From DASWZN01 sp963841635 (lineage in GTDB: Bacteria; Acidobacteriota; Terriglobia; Bryobacterales; Bryobacteraceae), in NCBI GenBank assembly GCA_963841635.1, contig CAWJDO010000003.1, positions 248,001-312,000 on the forward strand: a stretch of 64,000 nucleotides of DNA, in the 5' to 3' direction. Position 1 is the first letter of the stretch. Every line of letters begins with the position of its first letter. Below the pieces are notes generated by a model. That model searched no databases and was not told the DNA's origin. It saw only the letters and a list, made by a program, of their open reading frames with translations. A program made the translations under genes and the position numbers. This document shows, piece by piece, positions 50,627 to 59,206 of this stretch.

Positions 50627-52987
50627 CTAGCCCGGCCACTTCCAGTCGCGAATCTCCGGCATATCGTCGCCGTGGCGCGCGATGTACAGCTTGTGCTCGA
50701 TCAGCCGGTCACGAAGGTACTGCTTGACGTGCCCGGCCATGTTGCGCAGGCGCGGAACGCGATCGATGACGTCGCCCGCCAGGTGGAACCGGTCCAGATC
50801 GTTCATTACGGTCATGTCGAAGGGTGTAGTGGTGGTGCCCTCTTCTTTATATCCGCGCACGTGCAGATTGGCGTGGTTGGTGCGGCGGTAGGTCAGCCGG
50901 TGAATCAGCCAGGGGTAGCCGTGGAAGGCGAACACCACCGGCTTGTCCGTCGTGAAGATCGAATCGAAATCGCGGTCGCTGAGCCCGTGCGGATGCTCGC
51001 TCGACGGCTGCAGCGTCATCAGGTCCACCACGTTGACCACCCGGATCTTGAGGTCGGGCAGCTTCTGCCGGAGCAGGTCTACCGCTGCCAGAGTCTCTAA
51101 CGTCGGAACATCGCCGGCGCACGCCATCACGACGTCGGGCTCGGCGCCGTCATCGTTGCTGGCAAACTCCCACAGGCCGATTCCCGCGGTGCAATGCCGC
51201 ACCGCCGCGTCCATGTCCAGCCATTGCAGGGCCGGCTGCTTCCCGGCGACGATCACGTTCACGTAGTGGCGGCTGCGCAGGCAGTGATCGGTCACCGAGA
51301 GCAGCGTGTTGGCGTCCGGCGGCAGATACACCCGCACGATGTCCGCCTTCTTGTTCATGACGTGATCGATGAAGCCCGGGTCCTGGTGGCTGAAACCGTT
51401 GTGATCCTGCCGCCAGACGTGCGACGTGAGCAGGTAGTTGAGCGAAGCGATCGGCCGCCGCCAGCGGATTCCGCGGGTGACCTTCAACCACTTCGCGTGC
51501 TGGTTGAACATCGAGTCGACGATGTGGATGAACGCCTCGTAGCAGGAGAACCAGCCGTGGCGCCCCGTCAGCAGATAGCCTTCGAGCCAGCCCTGGCACA
51601 TGTGCTCGCTCAGCACCTCCATGACGCGGCCGTCGTGGGTCACGTGGTCGTCGTCAGGGATCAAGTCCTCCATGAGGACGCGGTCTGTCACCTCGAACAA
51701 CGCATCCAGGCGGTTCGAAGCGGTCTCGTCCGGACCGAAGACGCGGAAGTTGCACGCGTCGCTGTTCAGCTTCATAACGTCGCGCAGCATCCTCCCCGCC
51801 ACGCGCGTGGCTTCGGCGACCACGTTGCCCGGCTTGGGAACATCGACCGCATAGGCGTGGAAATCCGGCAGACGCAGGTCCTTCAGCAGCAGGCCGCCGT
51901 TCGCATTCGGGTTGGCGCCCATGCGGCGCGTGCCCTTGGGCGCCAGTTCGGCCAACTCGGCGATGAAGGTCCCGTGCTCGTCGAACAGCTCCTCCGCGCG
52001 GTAGCTGCGCATCCAGTCTTCGAGGATCTTGATGTGGTCGGGCTTTTCGGCGAACCCTGTGACCGGCACCTGGTGCGCGCGGAAAGTGCCCTCGATCTTT
52101 TTGCCGTCCACTATCTTGGGACCCGTCCAACCCTTGGGACTCCGCAGGACGATCATGGGCCAGATAGGCCGCTCCGAGTGGCCGCGTTCGCGCGCCGCCG
52201 CTTGGATCGCCTGGATGTCGCTCAGTACCTGCTCGCAGGTGGCCGCCATGAGCTGGTGCATAGTCGGGGGATCGTCGCCCTCAACGAAATACGGCTTGTA
52301 GCCGTAACCGTTGAAGAGTTGCGTCAGTTCGTCGTCGTGCATGCGGCCCAGCACGGTCGGCCCGGCGATTTTGTAACCGTTCAGATGCAGAATGGGCAGG
52401 ACCGCGCCGTCGCGCGCCGGATTGAGGAACTTGTTCGAATGCCAACTCGTGGCCAGCGGGCCGGTCTCGGCCTCTCCGTCGCCGACCACGCAGCACACCA
52501 ACAGACTGGGGTTGTCGAACGCGGCGCCGTAGGCGTGCAGCAAGGCGTACCCGAGTTCGCCGCCTTCGTGGATCGAGCCCGGAGTCTCCGGCGCCACGTG
52601 GCTGGGAATCCCGCCCGGGAAGGAGAACTGCGTGAACAGCCGCTTCATCCCTTCCGCGGTCTGAGGAATATTCGGATAGAACTCGCTGTAAGTCCCTTCG
52701 AGATACGTGTTCGCCACCAGTCCCGGCCCGCCGTGCCCCGGTCCGGCGACATAAATCATATTCAGGTCGTGCTGTTTGATGAGACGGTTGGCGTGAACGT
52801 AGATGAAGTTCAGCCCCGGCGTCGTCCCCCAATGGCCGAGGAGCCGCGGCTTGATGTGTTCGAGCTTCAGGGGCTCGGCCAGCAGCGGGTTGTCGTAGAG
52901 ATAGATCTGGCCGACCGACAGGTAATTCGCGGCGCGCCAGTAGGCGTCGATCTTGCGCAATTCCTCCGCGGAAAGCGGACCAGGCAT
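50627..52987 (-). CDS. xfp: Xylulose-5-phosphate/fructose-6-phosphate phosphoketolase
   Basis: 786 residues from the ATG at 52985-52987, preceded by a run of seven G that serves as ribosome site. Family motifs: LGHWGTTPGLNFIYVHANR, YVAGPGHGGPG, SFPGGIPSHVAPETPGSIHEGGELGY, VVGDGEAETGPLATSWHSNK and the TPP region HLNGYKIAGPT. It splits sugar phosphates with inorganic phosphate into acetyl phosphate and a shorter sugar phosphate. With AckA it gives a glycolytic bypass. Confidence 0.95.
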   Translation of the reverse strand: MPGPLSAEELRKIDAYWRAANYLSVGQIYLYDNPLLAEPLKLEHIKPRLLGHWGTTPGLNFIYVHANRLIKQHDLNMIYVAGPGHGGPGLVANTYLEGTYSEFYPNIPQTAEGMKRLFTQFSFPGGIPSHVAPETPGSIHEGGELGYALLHAYGAAFDNPSLLVCCVVGDGEAETGPLATSWHSNKFLNPARDGAVLPILHLNGYKIAGPTVLGRMHDDELTQLFNGYGYKPYFVEGDDPPTMHQLMAATCEQVLSDIQAIQAAARERGHSERPIWPMIVLRSPKGWTGPKIVDGKKIEGTFRAHQVPVTGFAEKPDHIKILEDWMRSYRAEELFDEHGTFIAELAELAPKGTRRMGANPNANGGLLLKDLRLPDFHAYAVDVPKPGNVVAEATRVAGRMLRDVMKLNSDACNFRVFGPDETASNRLDALFEVTDRVLMEDLIPDDDHVTHDGRVMEVLSEHMCQGWLEGYLLTGRHGWFSCYEAFIHIVDSMFNQHAKWLKVTRGIRWRRPIASLNYLLTSHVWRQDHNGFSHQDPGFIDHVMNKKADIVRVYLPPDANTLLSVTDHCLRSRHYVNVIVAGKQPALQWLDMDAAVRHCTAGIGLWEFASNDDGAEPDVVMACAGDVPTLETLAAVDLLRQKLPDLKIRVVNVVDLMTLQPSSEHPHGLSDRDFDSIFTTDKPVVFAFHGYPWLIHRLTYRRTNHANLHVRGYKEEGTTTTPFDMTVMNDLDRFHLAGDVIDRVPRLRNMAGHVKQYLRDRLIEHKLYIARHGDDMPEIRDWKWPG

Positions 52988-53075
52988 GTGTCCCCCCCAA
53001 GGGTCAAGATAACAGATCACACATGAGAAACTACCCGGCTGCTGTCATCCGCTACCATCGCTGTAGAAACCTCAT

Positions 53076-53468
53076 ATGAGCGACAAGGAGTGGCAAGATC
53101 TAACCCAGGCGCTTCGCGATGCGGACCCAGCGGAATCAGCTGCAGCAGCGACACGACTTCAAAAGACGGCCACGGCGCAGGACATCGCGCGATTGATGGA
53201 TCTTCTGAATGATGACAACTTCTTCGTCCGAGAGGCCGCGGCCTGGCCTCTTGCGGAGTTGGCGGGGACATCGGCATTACGCGAGTTGTTAGTCGCGTAT
53301 CAGCGGGGGTTCGACGACGGACACGACAACGATGGGTTCACGACAGCCCTCATCGAACTCGTGGAAGGGAGTCCGAGCGCGTCCAAAGACGTTCTTAAGC
53401 GCCTCGCAGAAGACCGAGACCCGGCGGTGCGCGAAAGTGCAACGTGGCTGCTGGAATTCTGCTCGTGA
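53076..53468 (+). CDS. HEAT-repeat protein
   Basis: 130 residues, all helical. Two HEAT-like pairs are clear: LMDLLNDDNFFVREAAAWPLAELAG and VLKRLAEDRDPAVRESATWLLEF, with the conserved Asp/Val/Arg of the repeat turn. Such small HEAT proteins are protein-binding adaptors. It diverges from phosphoketolase with a 55-bp gap after its partner's ATG region. Function unknown. Confidence 0.7.
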   Translation: MSDKEWQDLTQALRDADPAESAAAATRLQKTATAQDIARLMDLLNDDNFFVREAAAWPLAELAGTSALRELLVAYQRGFDDGHDNDGFTTALIELVEGSPSASKDVLKRLAEDRDPAVRESATWLLEFCS

Positions 53469-53472
53469 AGGC

Positions 53473-54750
53473 TTAAGATAACAGAGTCGCGGCCTCTCGC
53501 ATCAACCCGAGCGCGCGCAAAATCTGCGGCACGTCTTCGAAGCCGTACGAGAGACGCAACTGGCGGCAGCCGGTGGACGCCAGATCCCCGTGCGGATGAA
53601 CACAATACTCGCCGGGAATGTAGAGGACGCGCGGCTCGCCGGTGTCGCGGGTGAGATGCTTGAAGAACGCCGACGCGGGATGCGTCTCGAGATCGCGGAA
53701 GGTCAGGTAGAAGTAGAATCCCGCGCTGCCGCCGCGGCACTCCGCCAGAAACGGGCCCAGGTTGCGCTCGATTCCGGCTGCCACCGCCACCGCCTTCTCC
53801 CGATAGCCCGCGTTGACGGCGCGCAGTTGTTCCTCGATGCGTGTGTCGAGCAGATAGCCGGCCATCTCCTGCACGAACAGCGGCGCGCTGAAACCGGCGT
53901 CGCTTGTTCGCTGCACCATGGCGTCCATGAGCGGCCCGTCCGGCCCCAGCAGGTATCCGATGCGCAGCCCCGGCGCCAGCACCTTCGACAGCGTGCCGAC
54001 CTCGTAGGCGATGTCCATTTCGTCTTCGGGCAGCACGGAGACGAACGGTTCGGCCTTCGGGTCGTGCAGCAGCAACTCGTAGGCAAGATCGAAAACGATC
54101 GGGATTTTGCGCCGCTGCTCGCGCGATAGCCTGGCCGCCAATTCCAGCAACGCCCGCCGCCGCGCGTTCGAGAGAACGGTGCAGGAGGGGTTGTTCACGG
54201 TCACCACGTACAAGAAAGCCACGCGGTCGCCCACGCCAGTGAGCTTGCGCTCCAGCGCAGCCAGATTGATTCCGTCGTCGTCTTCCGGCACGCTGAGCAC
54301 TTCGAAGCCCCGCCGCTCCAGCGCGTCGGCGTAGATGTAGTACAGAGGGTCGGAGGTCACTACCACCCCGGGCGCGAGCACCTGTGCCAGCGAGTCCAGC
54401 ACGCTCGTCGCGCCGCAAGGGCCGATGATCAGCCGGTTGCGATCGAGCGTCGCCTGGTCCAGCCGGCCGGAACCGATCCGCAGCAGGAACCGGCGCAGAG
54501 CGGCGATCAGGTTCGCGGAGCCGTCCGGACCGCCGTAGTTGAACGCCTGCCGGTACTTCACGCCATCGCCGGCCACAGCCTGCATGGCCTCGTTCAGATA
54601 GGCGACCGGAATCGTCCGCTCGTTCACATAGCCTACGCCCAGGTTGATGTCCACGCCATCGCGGAAGCTGCCGGCGAAGGCCGCCATCATGCGGTTGACC
54701 GGGGACGGCGTGGTGGACGCCTGGCCGTAGCACGAGAATCGGGTTTCCAT
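53473..54750 (-). CDS. Class I/II PLP-dependent aminotransferase
   Basis: 425 residues. PLP lysine is in YEVGTLSKVLAPGLRIGYLLG. The conserved NNP lies in VVTVNNPSCTVLS, and FDLAYELLLHD supplies the Asp and Tyr of the cofactor site. The C-terminal Arg region is CRQLRLSYGFED. It resembles the PLP-binding aminotransferases of the MocR/2-aminoadipate type without the regulatory domain. The donor and acceptor are not clear. Confidence 0.85.
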   Translation of the reverse strand: METRFSCYGQASTTPSPVNRMMAAFAGSFRDGVDINLGVGYVNERTIPVAYLNEAMQAVAGDGVKYRQAFNYGGPDGSANLIAALRRFLLRIGSGRLDQATLDRNRLIIGPCGATSVLDSLAQVLAPGVVVTSDPLYYIYADALERRGFEVLSVPEDDDGINLAALERKLTGVGDRVAFLYVVTVNNPSCTVLSNARRRALLELAARLSREQRRKIPIVFDLAYELLLHDPKAEPFVSVLPEDEMDIAYEVGTLSKVLAPGLRIGYLLGPDGPLMDAMVQRTSDAGFSAPLFVQEMAGYLLDTRIEEQLRAVNAGYREKAVAVAAGIERNLGPFLAECRGGSAGFYFYLTFRDLETHPASAFFKHLTRDTGEPRVLYIPGEYCVHPHGDLASTGCRQLRLSYGFEDVPQILRALGLMREAATLLS

Positions 54751-54771
54751 TAGAGACAGTATGCGCCTGTT

Positions 54772-54801
54772 GTCCGCTCCCTGACGCTCGCGGTTCGGTG
54801 C
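54772..54801 (+). repeat. Interspersed GC-rich intergenic repeat, copy 6
   Basis: GTCCGCTCCCTGACGCTCGC then GGTTCGGTGC, abutting the hemB stop. It is the closest match to the copy at 38717-38746 (two differences in 30). Confidence 0.7.
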
Positions 54802-55779
54802 TCAGCGCGGCCGGATCAGGGCGGCGGCCTGCTTGGCGAAATAGGTGATCGTGATGCTGGCGCCGGCGCGCCGTATGGACGTCAGCGATTCGAGCATGGC
54901 GCGCTCGCAATCGATCCAGCCGTTGCGCGCGGCGGCCATGATCATGCTGAATTCACCGCTCACCTGGTAGGCGGCGATGGGCACCTGCCAGCGGTCGCGC
55001 GCCTGGCGGATGATGTCCAGGTAGGGCATGGCCGGCTTCACCATGATCATGTCGGCGCCCTCTTCGAGATCGAGTTCGATTTCGCGCAGCGCTTCGCGCC
55101 CGTTGGCCGGGTCCATCTGGTAGCTGCGCCGGTCGCCGAACTGCGGCGCGGATTCCGCCGCGTCGCGGAAGGGGCCGTAGAACACCGAGGCGAACTTGGC
55201 GGCGTAGGAGAGGATGGGCGTGTTCTGAAATCCCGAGGCGTCCAGCGCTTTTCGAATCGCGCCCACGCGGCCATCCATCATGTCGGAGGGCGCCACGATA
55301 TCCGCGCCGGCGCGCGCGTGCGACACCGCCGCCTTGGAGAGCCACTCGAGCGTGGCGTCGTTGTCCACGTCGCCATTCACTACCTTGCCGCAATGCCCGT
55401 GGCTGGTGTACTCGCAATTGCAGACGTCGGTGACCACCAGCAGGTTGGGCGCTCCCACCTTGATGGCGCGGATGGCCTTCTGCACGATACCGTCTTCGGC
55501 GTAGGCCCCGCTCGCGGTGTCGTCCTTCTTGTCGGGGATGCCGAACAGGATGACGCCGCCGATTCCCAGGTGCTCCGCCTCGGCGGCCTCGCGCACCGCC
55601 TCGTCCACGGAGACTTGGGCGTGGCCCGGCATGGACCCGATCTCGCGCCGCACCCCATTCCCGGGGACGACGAACAACGGCAGGATGAACTGCGACGGCT
55701 CCAGATGCGTCTCGCGGACCAGGCGGCGCATGGGCTCTGTGGACCGCAGCCGCCTCATGCGGTGAACGGGGAAGGGCAT
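54802..55779 (-). CDS. hemB: Porphobilinogen synthase (delta-aminolevulinate dehydratase)
   Basis: 325 residues from the ATG at 55777-55779. The zinc-type metal site is CNCEYTSHGHC (Cys-x-Cys-x7-Cys). The two active-site lysines lie in SYAAKFASVFYGPF and MIMVKPAMPYLD, with APSDMMDGRV between. It condenses two 5-aminolevulinate molecules into porphobilinogen, an early step in heme synthesis, in line with the heavy heme demand of this organism. Downstream gene is separated by the repeat at 54772. Confidence 0.95.
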   Translation of the reverse strand: MPFPVHRMRRLRSTEPMRRLVRETHLEPSQFILPLFVVPGNGVRREIGSMPGHAQVSVDEAVREAAEAEHLGIGGVILFGIPDKKDDTASGAYAEDGIVQKAIRAIKVGAPNLLVVTDVCNCEYTSHGHCGKVVNGDVDNDATLEWLSKAAVSHARAGADIVAPSDMMDGRVGAIRKALDASGFQNTPILSYAAKFASVFYGPFRDAAESAPQFGDRRSYQMDPANGREALREIELDLEEGADMIMVKPAMPYLDIIRQARDRWQVPIAAYQVSGEFSMIMAAARNGWIDCERAMLESLTSIRRAGASITITYFAKQAAALIRPR

Positions 55780-55789
55780 AACTCCGATT

Positions 55790-56203
55790 CTAGCGCCGCT
55801 GCCAGAACGCCATTCCGGCAAGGCCGAGCGATGCCAGAAGCAGGCTGCCGTCCCGTGCCAGCGAGCGCGGCGAGATGATGTCGCCCGGCCCGAAGCAGCC
55901 GCATTCGATCTGAATGCCGCTGGCGTAGGTGCGCACCATGATCGCGAAAAAGCCGAGGAGCAGGGCCGATGCCGCGATCGAAGAGACGCGCAGGAACCGG
56001 CCGGAGATGAGGAGCAGACCCACCAGCATCTCCACCCAGGGCAGCCCCCGCGCGACCATCTTCACGGCCCATATCGGCAGCACGTCGTAGTTGGCCACCG
56101 AGTTGGCGAACAGTTGCCAGGGCTCGCGCAGCTTCAGCCACGCGGCGTAAACGAAAATGGCGCCCAGCACGAGCCGGAGGAACAGCCGAAGCCAGCGCGC
56201 CAT
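55790..56203 (-). CDS. MauE/DoxX-family membrane protein
   Basis: 137 residues with four membrane helices (about 5-25, 48-68, 73-92, 112-132). The CGCFGP segment near residue 98 is the cysteine motif of MauE/DoxX-like redox-associated proteins. It starts 1 bp after the DsbA-like gene, so the two are coupled. MauE-type proteins are thought to help disulfide formation in exported proteins; here it may reoxidise the DsbA-like partner. Confidence 0.82.
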   Translation of the reverse strand: MARWLRLFLRLVLGAIFVYAAWLKLREPWQLFANSVANYDVLPIWAVKMVARGLPWVEMLVGLLLISGRFLRVSSIAASALLLGFFAIMVRTYASGIQIECGCFGPGDIISPRSLARDGSLLLASLGLAGMAFWQRR

Positions 56204-56204
56204 G

Positions 56205-56795
56205 TCACTGGGCCAGCAGGCCGTCCAGGTAGCTGCGCAGCAGTTCGAAGTTGACCGCGCCGGGCCAGGGATAGGAAGTGGAGCCGTGTTTGATCAGCAT
56301 GGTCGGGGTCTGCTGGAGGCCGAGTCTCCGGCCCAGCTCCACGTCGCGATCGATCTCGGCGGCGATGGCCTTGTCGTTCACCAGACTGCGAACCGTCTGC
56401 GCCTCGGCGGCCGTGAGTCCGCGGCAGGCGGTCTCGTCGACTTTTCCGCTCATGGACCATTCGGCCTGGTGCAGGAACAGGCGGTCCGCGACGTCGCTGT
56501 ATTTGCCCACGTGCGCCGCCGCGGTGGCATAAGCGGCGGCCAGGCGCGAGTACTGGTGTCCTGGCAGGGGGAATTCCCGGTGGATGAGGTACACCCTGCC
56601 CGTCGCGACGTAGGTCCTGATCAGCTGAGGCAGGGTCTGCTCATCGAGGGTCTTGCAGTGCGGACACTGGAAATCGCTGAAGACCTCGATGGTGATGGGG
56701 GCGCTGGGGGAACCGACCGCCTTGGGGTCGGGACGCGGCGGATTGGCCGCCAACGCCACCAGGCTGGCGAGCAAAAGGACGGGAACGGGCCTCAT
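56205..56795 (-). CDS. DsbA-family thiol-disulfide protein
   Basis: 196 residues from the ATG at 56793-56795. Signal peptide about 1-16 (VPVLLLASLVALAA). Thioredoxin fold with active site FSDFQCPHCKTLDEQ (CPHC, the DsbA motif) and a cis-Pro in GLQQTPTMLI. It would form or shuffle disulfides in the periplasm. Multiheme cytochrome maturation needs control of CxxCH thiols, which could link it to the cluster elsewhere in the window. Confidence 0.9.
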   Translation of the reverse strand: MRPVPVLLLASLVALAANPPRPDPKAVGSPSAPITIEVFSDFQCPHCKTLDEQTLPQLIRTYVATGRVYLIHREFPLPGHQYSRLAAAYATAAAHVGKYSDVADRLFLHQAEWSMSGKVDETACRGLTAAEAQTVRSLVNDKAIAAEIDRDVELGRRLGLQQTPTMLIKHGSTSYPWPGAVNFELLRSYLDGLLAQ

Positions 56796-56849
56796 AAGAC
56801 GATTAGACCACGCGGACGGGTTTTGGCTACAGGGCCGGGGTACCAGGTG

Positions 56850-57842
56850 GTGTATCCTGCTCGGCGGGTGACTGCACTCGGCGCATGGCTGTCTGTCGTC
56901 TTGTCCGCGACGGCTTTGGCCGCGGAACACGGTGCTCTTACCGTGACCGCCGTGGGAGACGTCAGGATTTCCCAAGCGTTCATCCACGACCACCTTGACG
57001 CGATCAAGAGGCTGACGTTGCGGGGCGACGTGGTTTTCGCGAATTTCGAGGGAGTCCTGGCCGAGGTGCCGGATCCCGATTTGTGGAGGTTCTGCGTTCC
57101 TTTCGAGGTGATGGGCCTTCTAAGTGGGATGGGCCTCAACACTCTGAGCCTTGCGAACAACCACTCGCTCGACCTGGGCGCCGACGCTTATGCGACAACG
57201 GCGCTGGCCCTCGCGCGTGAAGGCTTCCGGGTTGCGGCCCGAGCAGGCCGGGGTGCCGTAGCTGAGGTCAAAGGACGAAGGGTGCGGGTCGTGGGGTTCT
57301 CGTTTGACGCGCCTAACAACGTAAATGACCTTGATGCGATTCCCTCGATCATTGGCAAGAAGGGCGACGAGATCGTGATCGTCTCTGCTCACATGGGAGG
57401 CGAGAACCGCCTTGGCTATCTGGTGCCGCGCGACGTGGAGCATTTCGGCAAGGAGGAACGCGGGGACGTAGTCCGATTCAGCCGGGCTGCGATCGATGCA
57501 GGCGCCGACCTGGTACTGGGCCACGGCCCGAACATTCCGCGAGGGATCGAACTCTACAAGGGCAAACTCATCGTGTACTCCCTGGGCAACCTCGTCTTCG
57601 ATTATCCGGGCGCGGCATTCCATCTCCATGCACCCGCATACTCCATCTCGATAGCCTTAAGCGACCGGGGCGACTTCGTCTCCGCGCGAATTGACAGCTA
57701 TGATCTCCGCTACGGCATCCCGGAGCCTGATAGCAGCAGACACGCATACAGGATGATTCGGAATCTGACACTCTCGAACCTGGGAGAGCGTTCGTTGGTC
57801 TTTCCCGGGGATGGTGCGGTCGAAAGGAGCAGCCAGCAATGA
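56850..57842 (+). CDS. CapA/PgsA-like metallophosphatase, exported
   Basis: 330 residues from a GTG at 56850; a GTG at 56868 is an alternative. A signal peptide (RRVTALGAWLSVVLSATALAAE) precedes the calcineurin-like CapA fold: VTAVGDVRIS, VVFANFEGVLAEV, LSLANNHSLDLGADAY, VSAHMGGENR and LVLGHGPNIPRGIELYKGKLIVYSLGNLVFD. CapA proteins act in poly-gamma-glutamate capsule synthesis, but no PgsBC genes are present. Its stop overlaps the next start by 4 bp. It may cleave phosphoesters in a cell-surface polymer. Confidence 0.82.
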   Translation: MYPARRVTALGAWLSVVLSATALAAEHGALTVTAVGDVRISQAFIHDHLDAIKRLTLRGDVVFANFEGVLAEVPDPDLWRFCVPFEVMGLLSGMGLNTLSLANNHSLDLGADAYATTALALAREGFRVAARAGRGAVAEVKGRRVRVVGFSFDAPNNVNDLDAIPSIIGKKGDEIVIVSAHMGGENRLGYLVPRDVEHFGKEERGDVVRFSRAAIDAGADLVLGHGPNIPRGIELYKGKLIVYSLGNLVFDYPGAAFHLHAPAYSISIALSDRGDFVSARIDSYDLRYGIPEPDSSRHAYRMIRNLTLSNLGERSLVFPGDGAVERSSQQ

Positions 57843-59206
57843 GCAAACGAGTCCTTTGGGTGGTGCTCGGGGTGTTGGCATTGAGCCTCCTGGCCCTCGG
57901 CAACTGGGGTAGCGATGCAGGCGGCAGTGTCGCGACCGGTGCATTCAGGGCACTGGGAACGGCGCAAGTCGCGATGGAGAACGAGGACCTGAACATAGAG
58001 CTCTTTCGCGACAGAGCCAAGGTCCACGTTGAGTACATTCTCAGGAACACGGGAGAGGCAGTGAACGTCAAGGCTGGCTTCCCTTGCCTCGGCGTGCTGT
58101 CGGAGAAGAAGAACTACACCGAGGTCGAAGACTACAGCCTGACTGCAAACGGGCAGCCGGTCCCGTATCACATCGAGCCGGGTGACGTAAAGAACTGGAA
58201 GCAATTCTTCGATCAGGACTTCCTTGGAATGGTCCAGGGGCCCGAGGACGAAGCGGGCGACCAGTCGCCTTGCAGCGTGTGCAGAATCTGGTGGCTCGCC
58301 TCCACGGTTCATTTCGACAAGGGCGAGACGAAGCACATCGCGATCCAATACGAGGCTCTTTACCAGTACGGCGAAGGTGGGCCCTCCGACGATGCCGACT
58401 ATCTCAGCGACAACCTCCGCTACCTCCTGTCAACGGCGAGCGTGTGGAAGGGGCCGATTCAGAAGGGTAGGGTCATGGTAAAGGCCATAACCATCGACCC
58501 AAATTCGATCACAGTAAAGCCGGCCAACCGCTTTAAGAAGAGCTCCGGCGGTCTTCTATGGGAGTTTACAAACTTGGAGCCAACCCTGGCGGACAACATC
58601 GAGGTCTGCCTGAACAACAAGTTCTCCACTATCTTTAACAACTACGGCGCAGGGGACGATGCGGACGATTGGGACACCCGAAAGGCCAACTCCAGTTGGT
58701 ACTCGTTCGAGGGCAATAAATACTACTTCGACTTCCACGACTATGTTGCCACCGCTTCGTCCGAAAAGACGGGATATCCGGCGTCCGCTGTCGGCGACTT
58801 TGAAAGGGGAACGTCCTGGGTAGCGGGCCGCGACGGCGGCATCGGCGAGAGCGTCGTGCTGAGATTGAAGCAGCCTCAGCACGTTGACCAGATCGGGATC
58901 ATTCCCGGCTATGCCAAGTCAAAGGAGCTGTACTTCGCCAACAACCGGGTTCGGGAACTCGCAGTGACCGTCAACGATGGCCACACGGTCACGGCTACAT
59001 TGCCGGACGAATACATATCCTTCGACCCGGACTCGAAGAAAGCCTACGAACTAATCGATCTTGGAAACTATACGGGCGAGGCAAAGACGGTCAAGCTGAC
59101 TGTGAAGCGCGTGTATCCCGGAACTAAACACAACGACACCTGCATCAGCGAGGTGCTGTTGCGAAAGCGTCTGAAGACCAAGCCCGAGGTCCATGGTGCT
59201 CGGTAG
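57839..59206 (+). CDS. Exported protein with C-terminal discoidin-like (glycan-binding) domain
   Basis: 455 residues. Signal peptide or anchor about 1-22. Residues 40-270 form a beta-rich region with a likely disulfide pair CSVCRIWW and IQYEALYQYGEGG. The C-terminal 150 residues (VATASSEKTGYPASAVGDFERGTSWVAG, GESVVLRLKQPQHVDQIGIIPGYAKS, RVRELAVTVNDGH, AKTVKLTVKRVYPGTKHNDTCISEV) resemble the F5/8 discoidin-like NADase-type glycan-binding fold. Coupled to CapA upstream and overlapping the next gene by 14 bp. Probably binds a surface glycan. Confidence 0.7.
   Translation: MSKRVLWVVLGVLALSLLALGNWGSDAGGSVATGAFRALGTAQVAMENEDLNIELFRDRAKVHVEYILRNTGEAVNVKAGFPCLGVLSEKKNYTEVEDYSLTANGQPVPYHIEPGDVKNWKQFFDQDFLGMVQGPEDEAGDQSPCSVCRIWWLASTVHFDKGETKHIAIQYEALYQYGEGGPSDDADYLSDNLRYLLSTASVWKGPIQKGRVMVKAITIDPNSITVKPANRFKKSSGGLLWEFTNLEPTLADNIEVCLNNKFSTIFNNYGAGDDADDWDTRKANSSWYSFEGNKYYFDFHDYVATASSEKTGYPASAVGDFERGTSWVAGRDGGIGESVVLRLKQPQHVDQIGIIPGYAKSKELYFANNRVRELAVTVNDGHTVTATLPDEYISFDPDSKKAYELIDLGNYTGEAKTVKLTVKRVYPGTKHNDTCISEVLLRKRLKTKPEVHGAR

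Noticed and set aside
53300..54910. 536-codon minus-strand open frame over the aminotransferase gene
   Set aside because: It is the shadow of the aminotransferase in another frame, Arg/Gly/Ala-rich with no motif.
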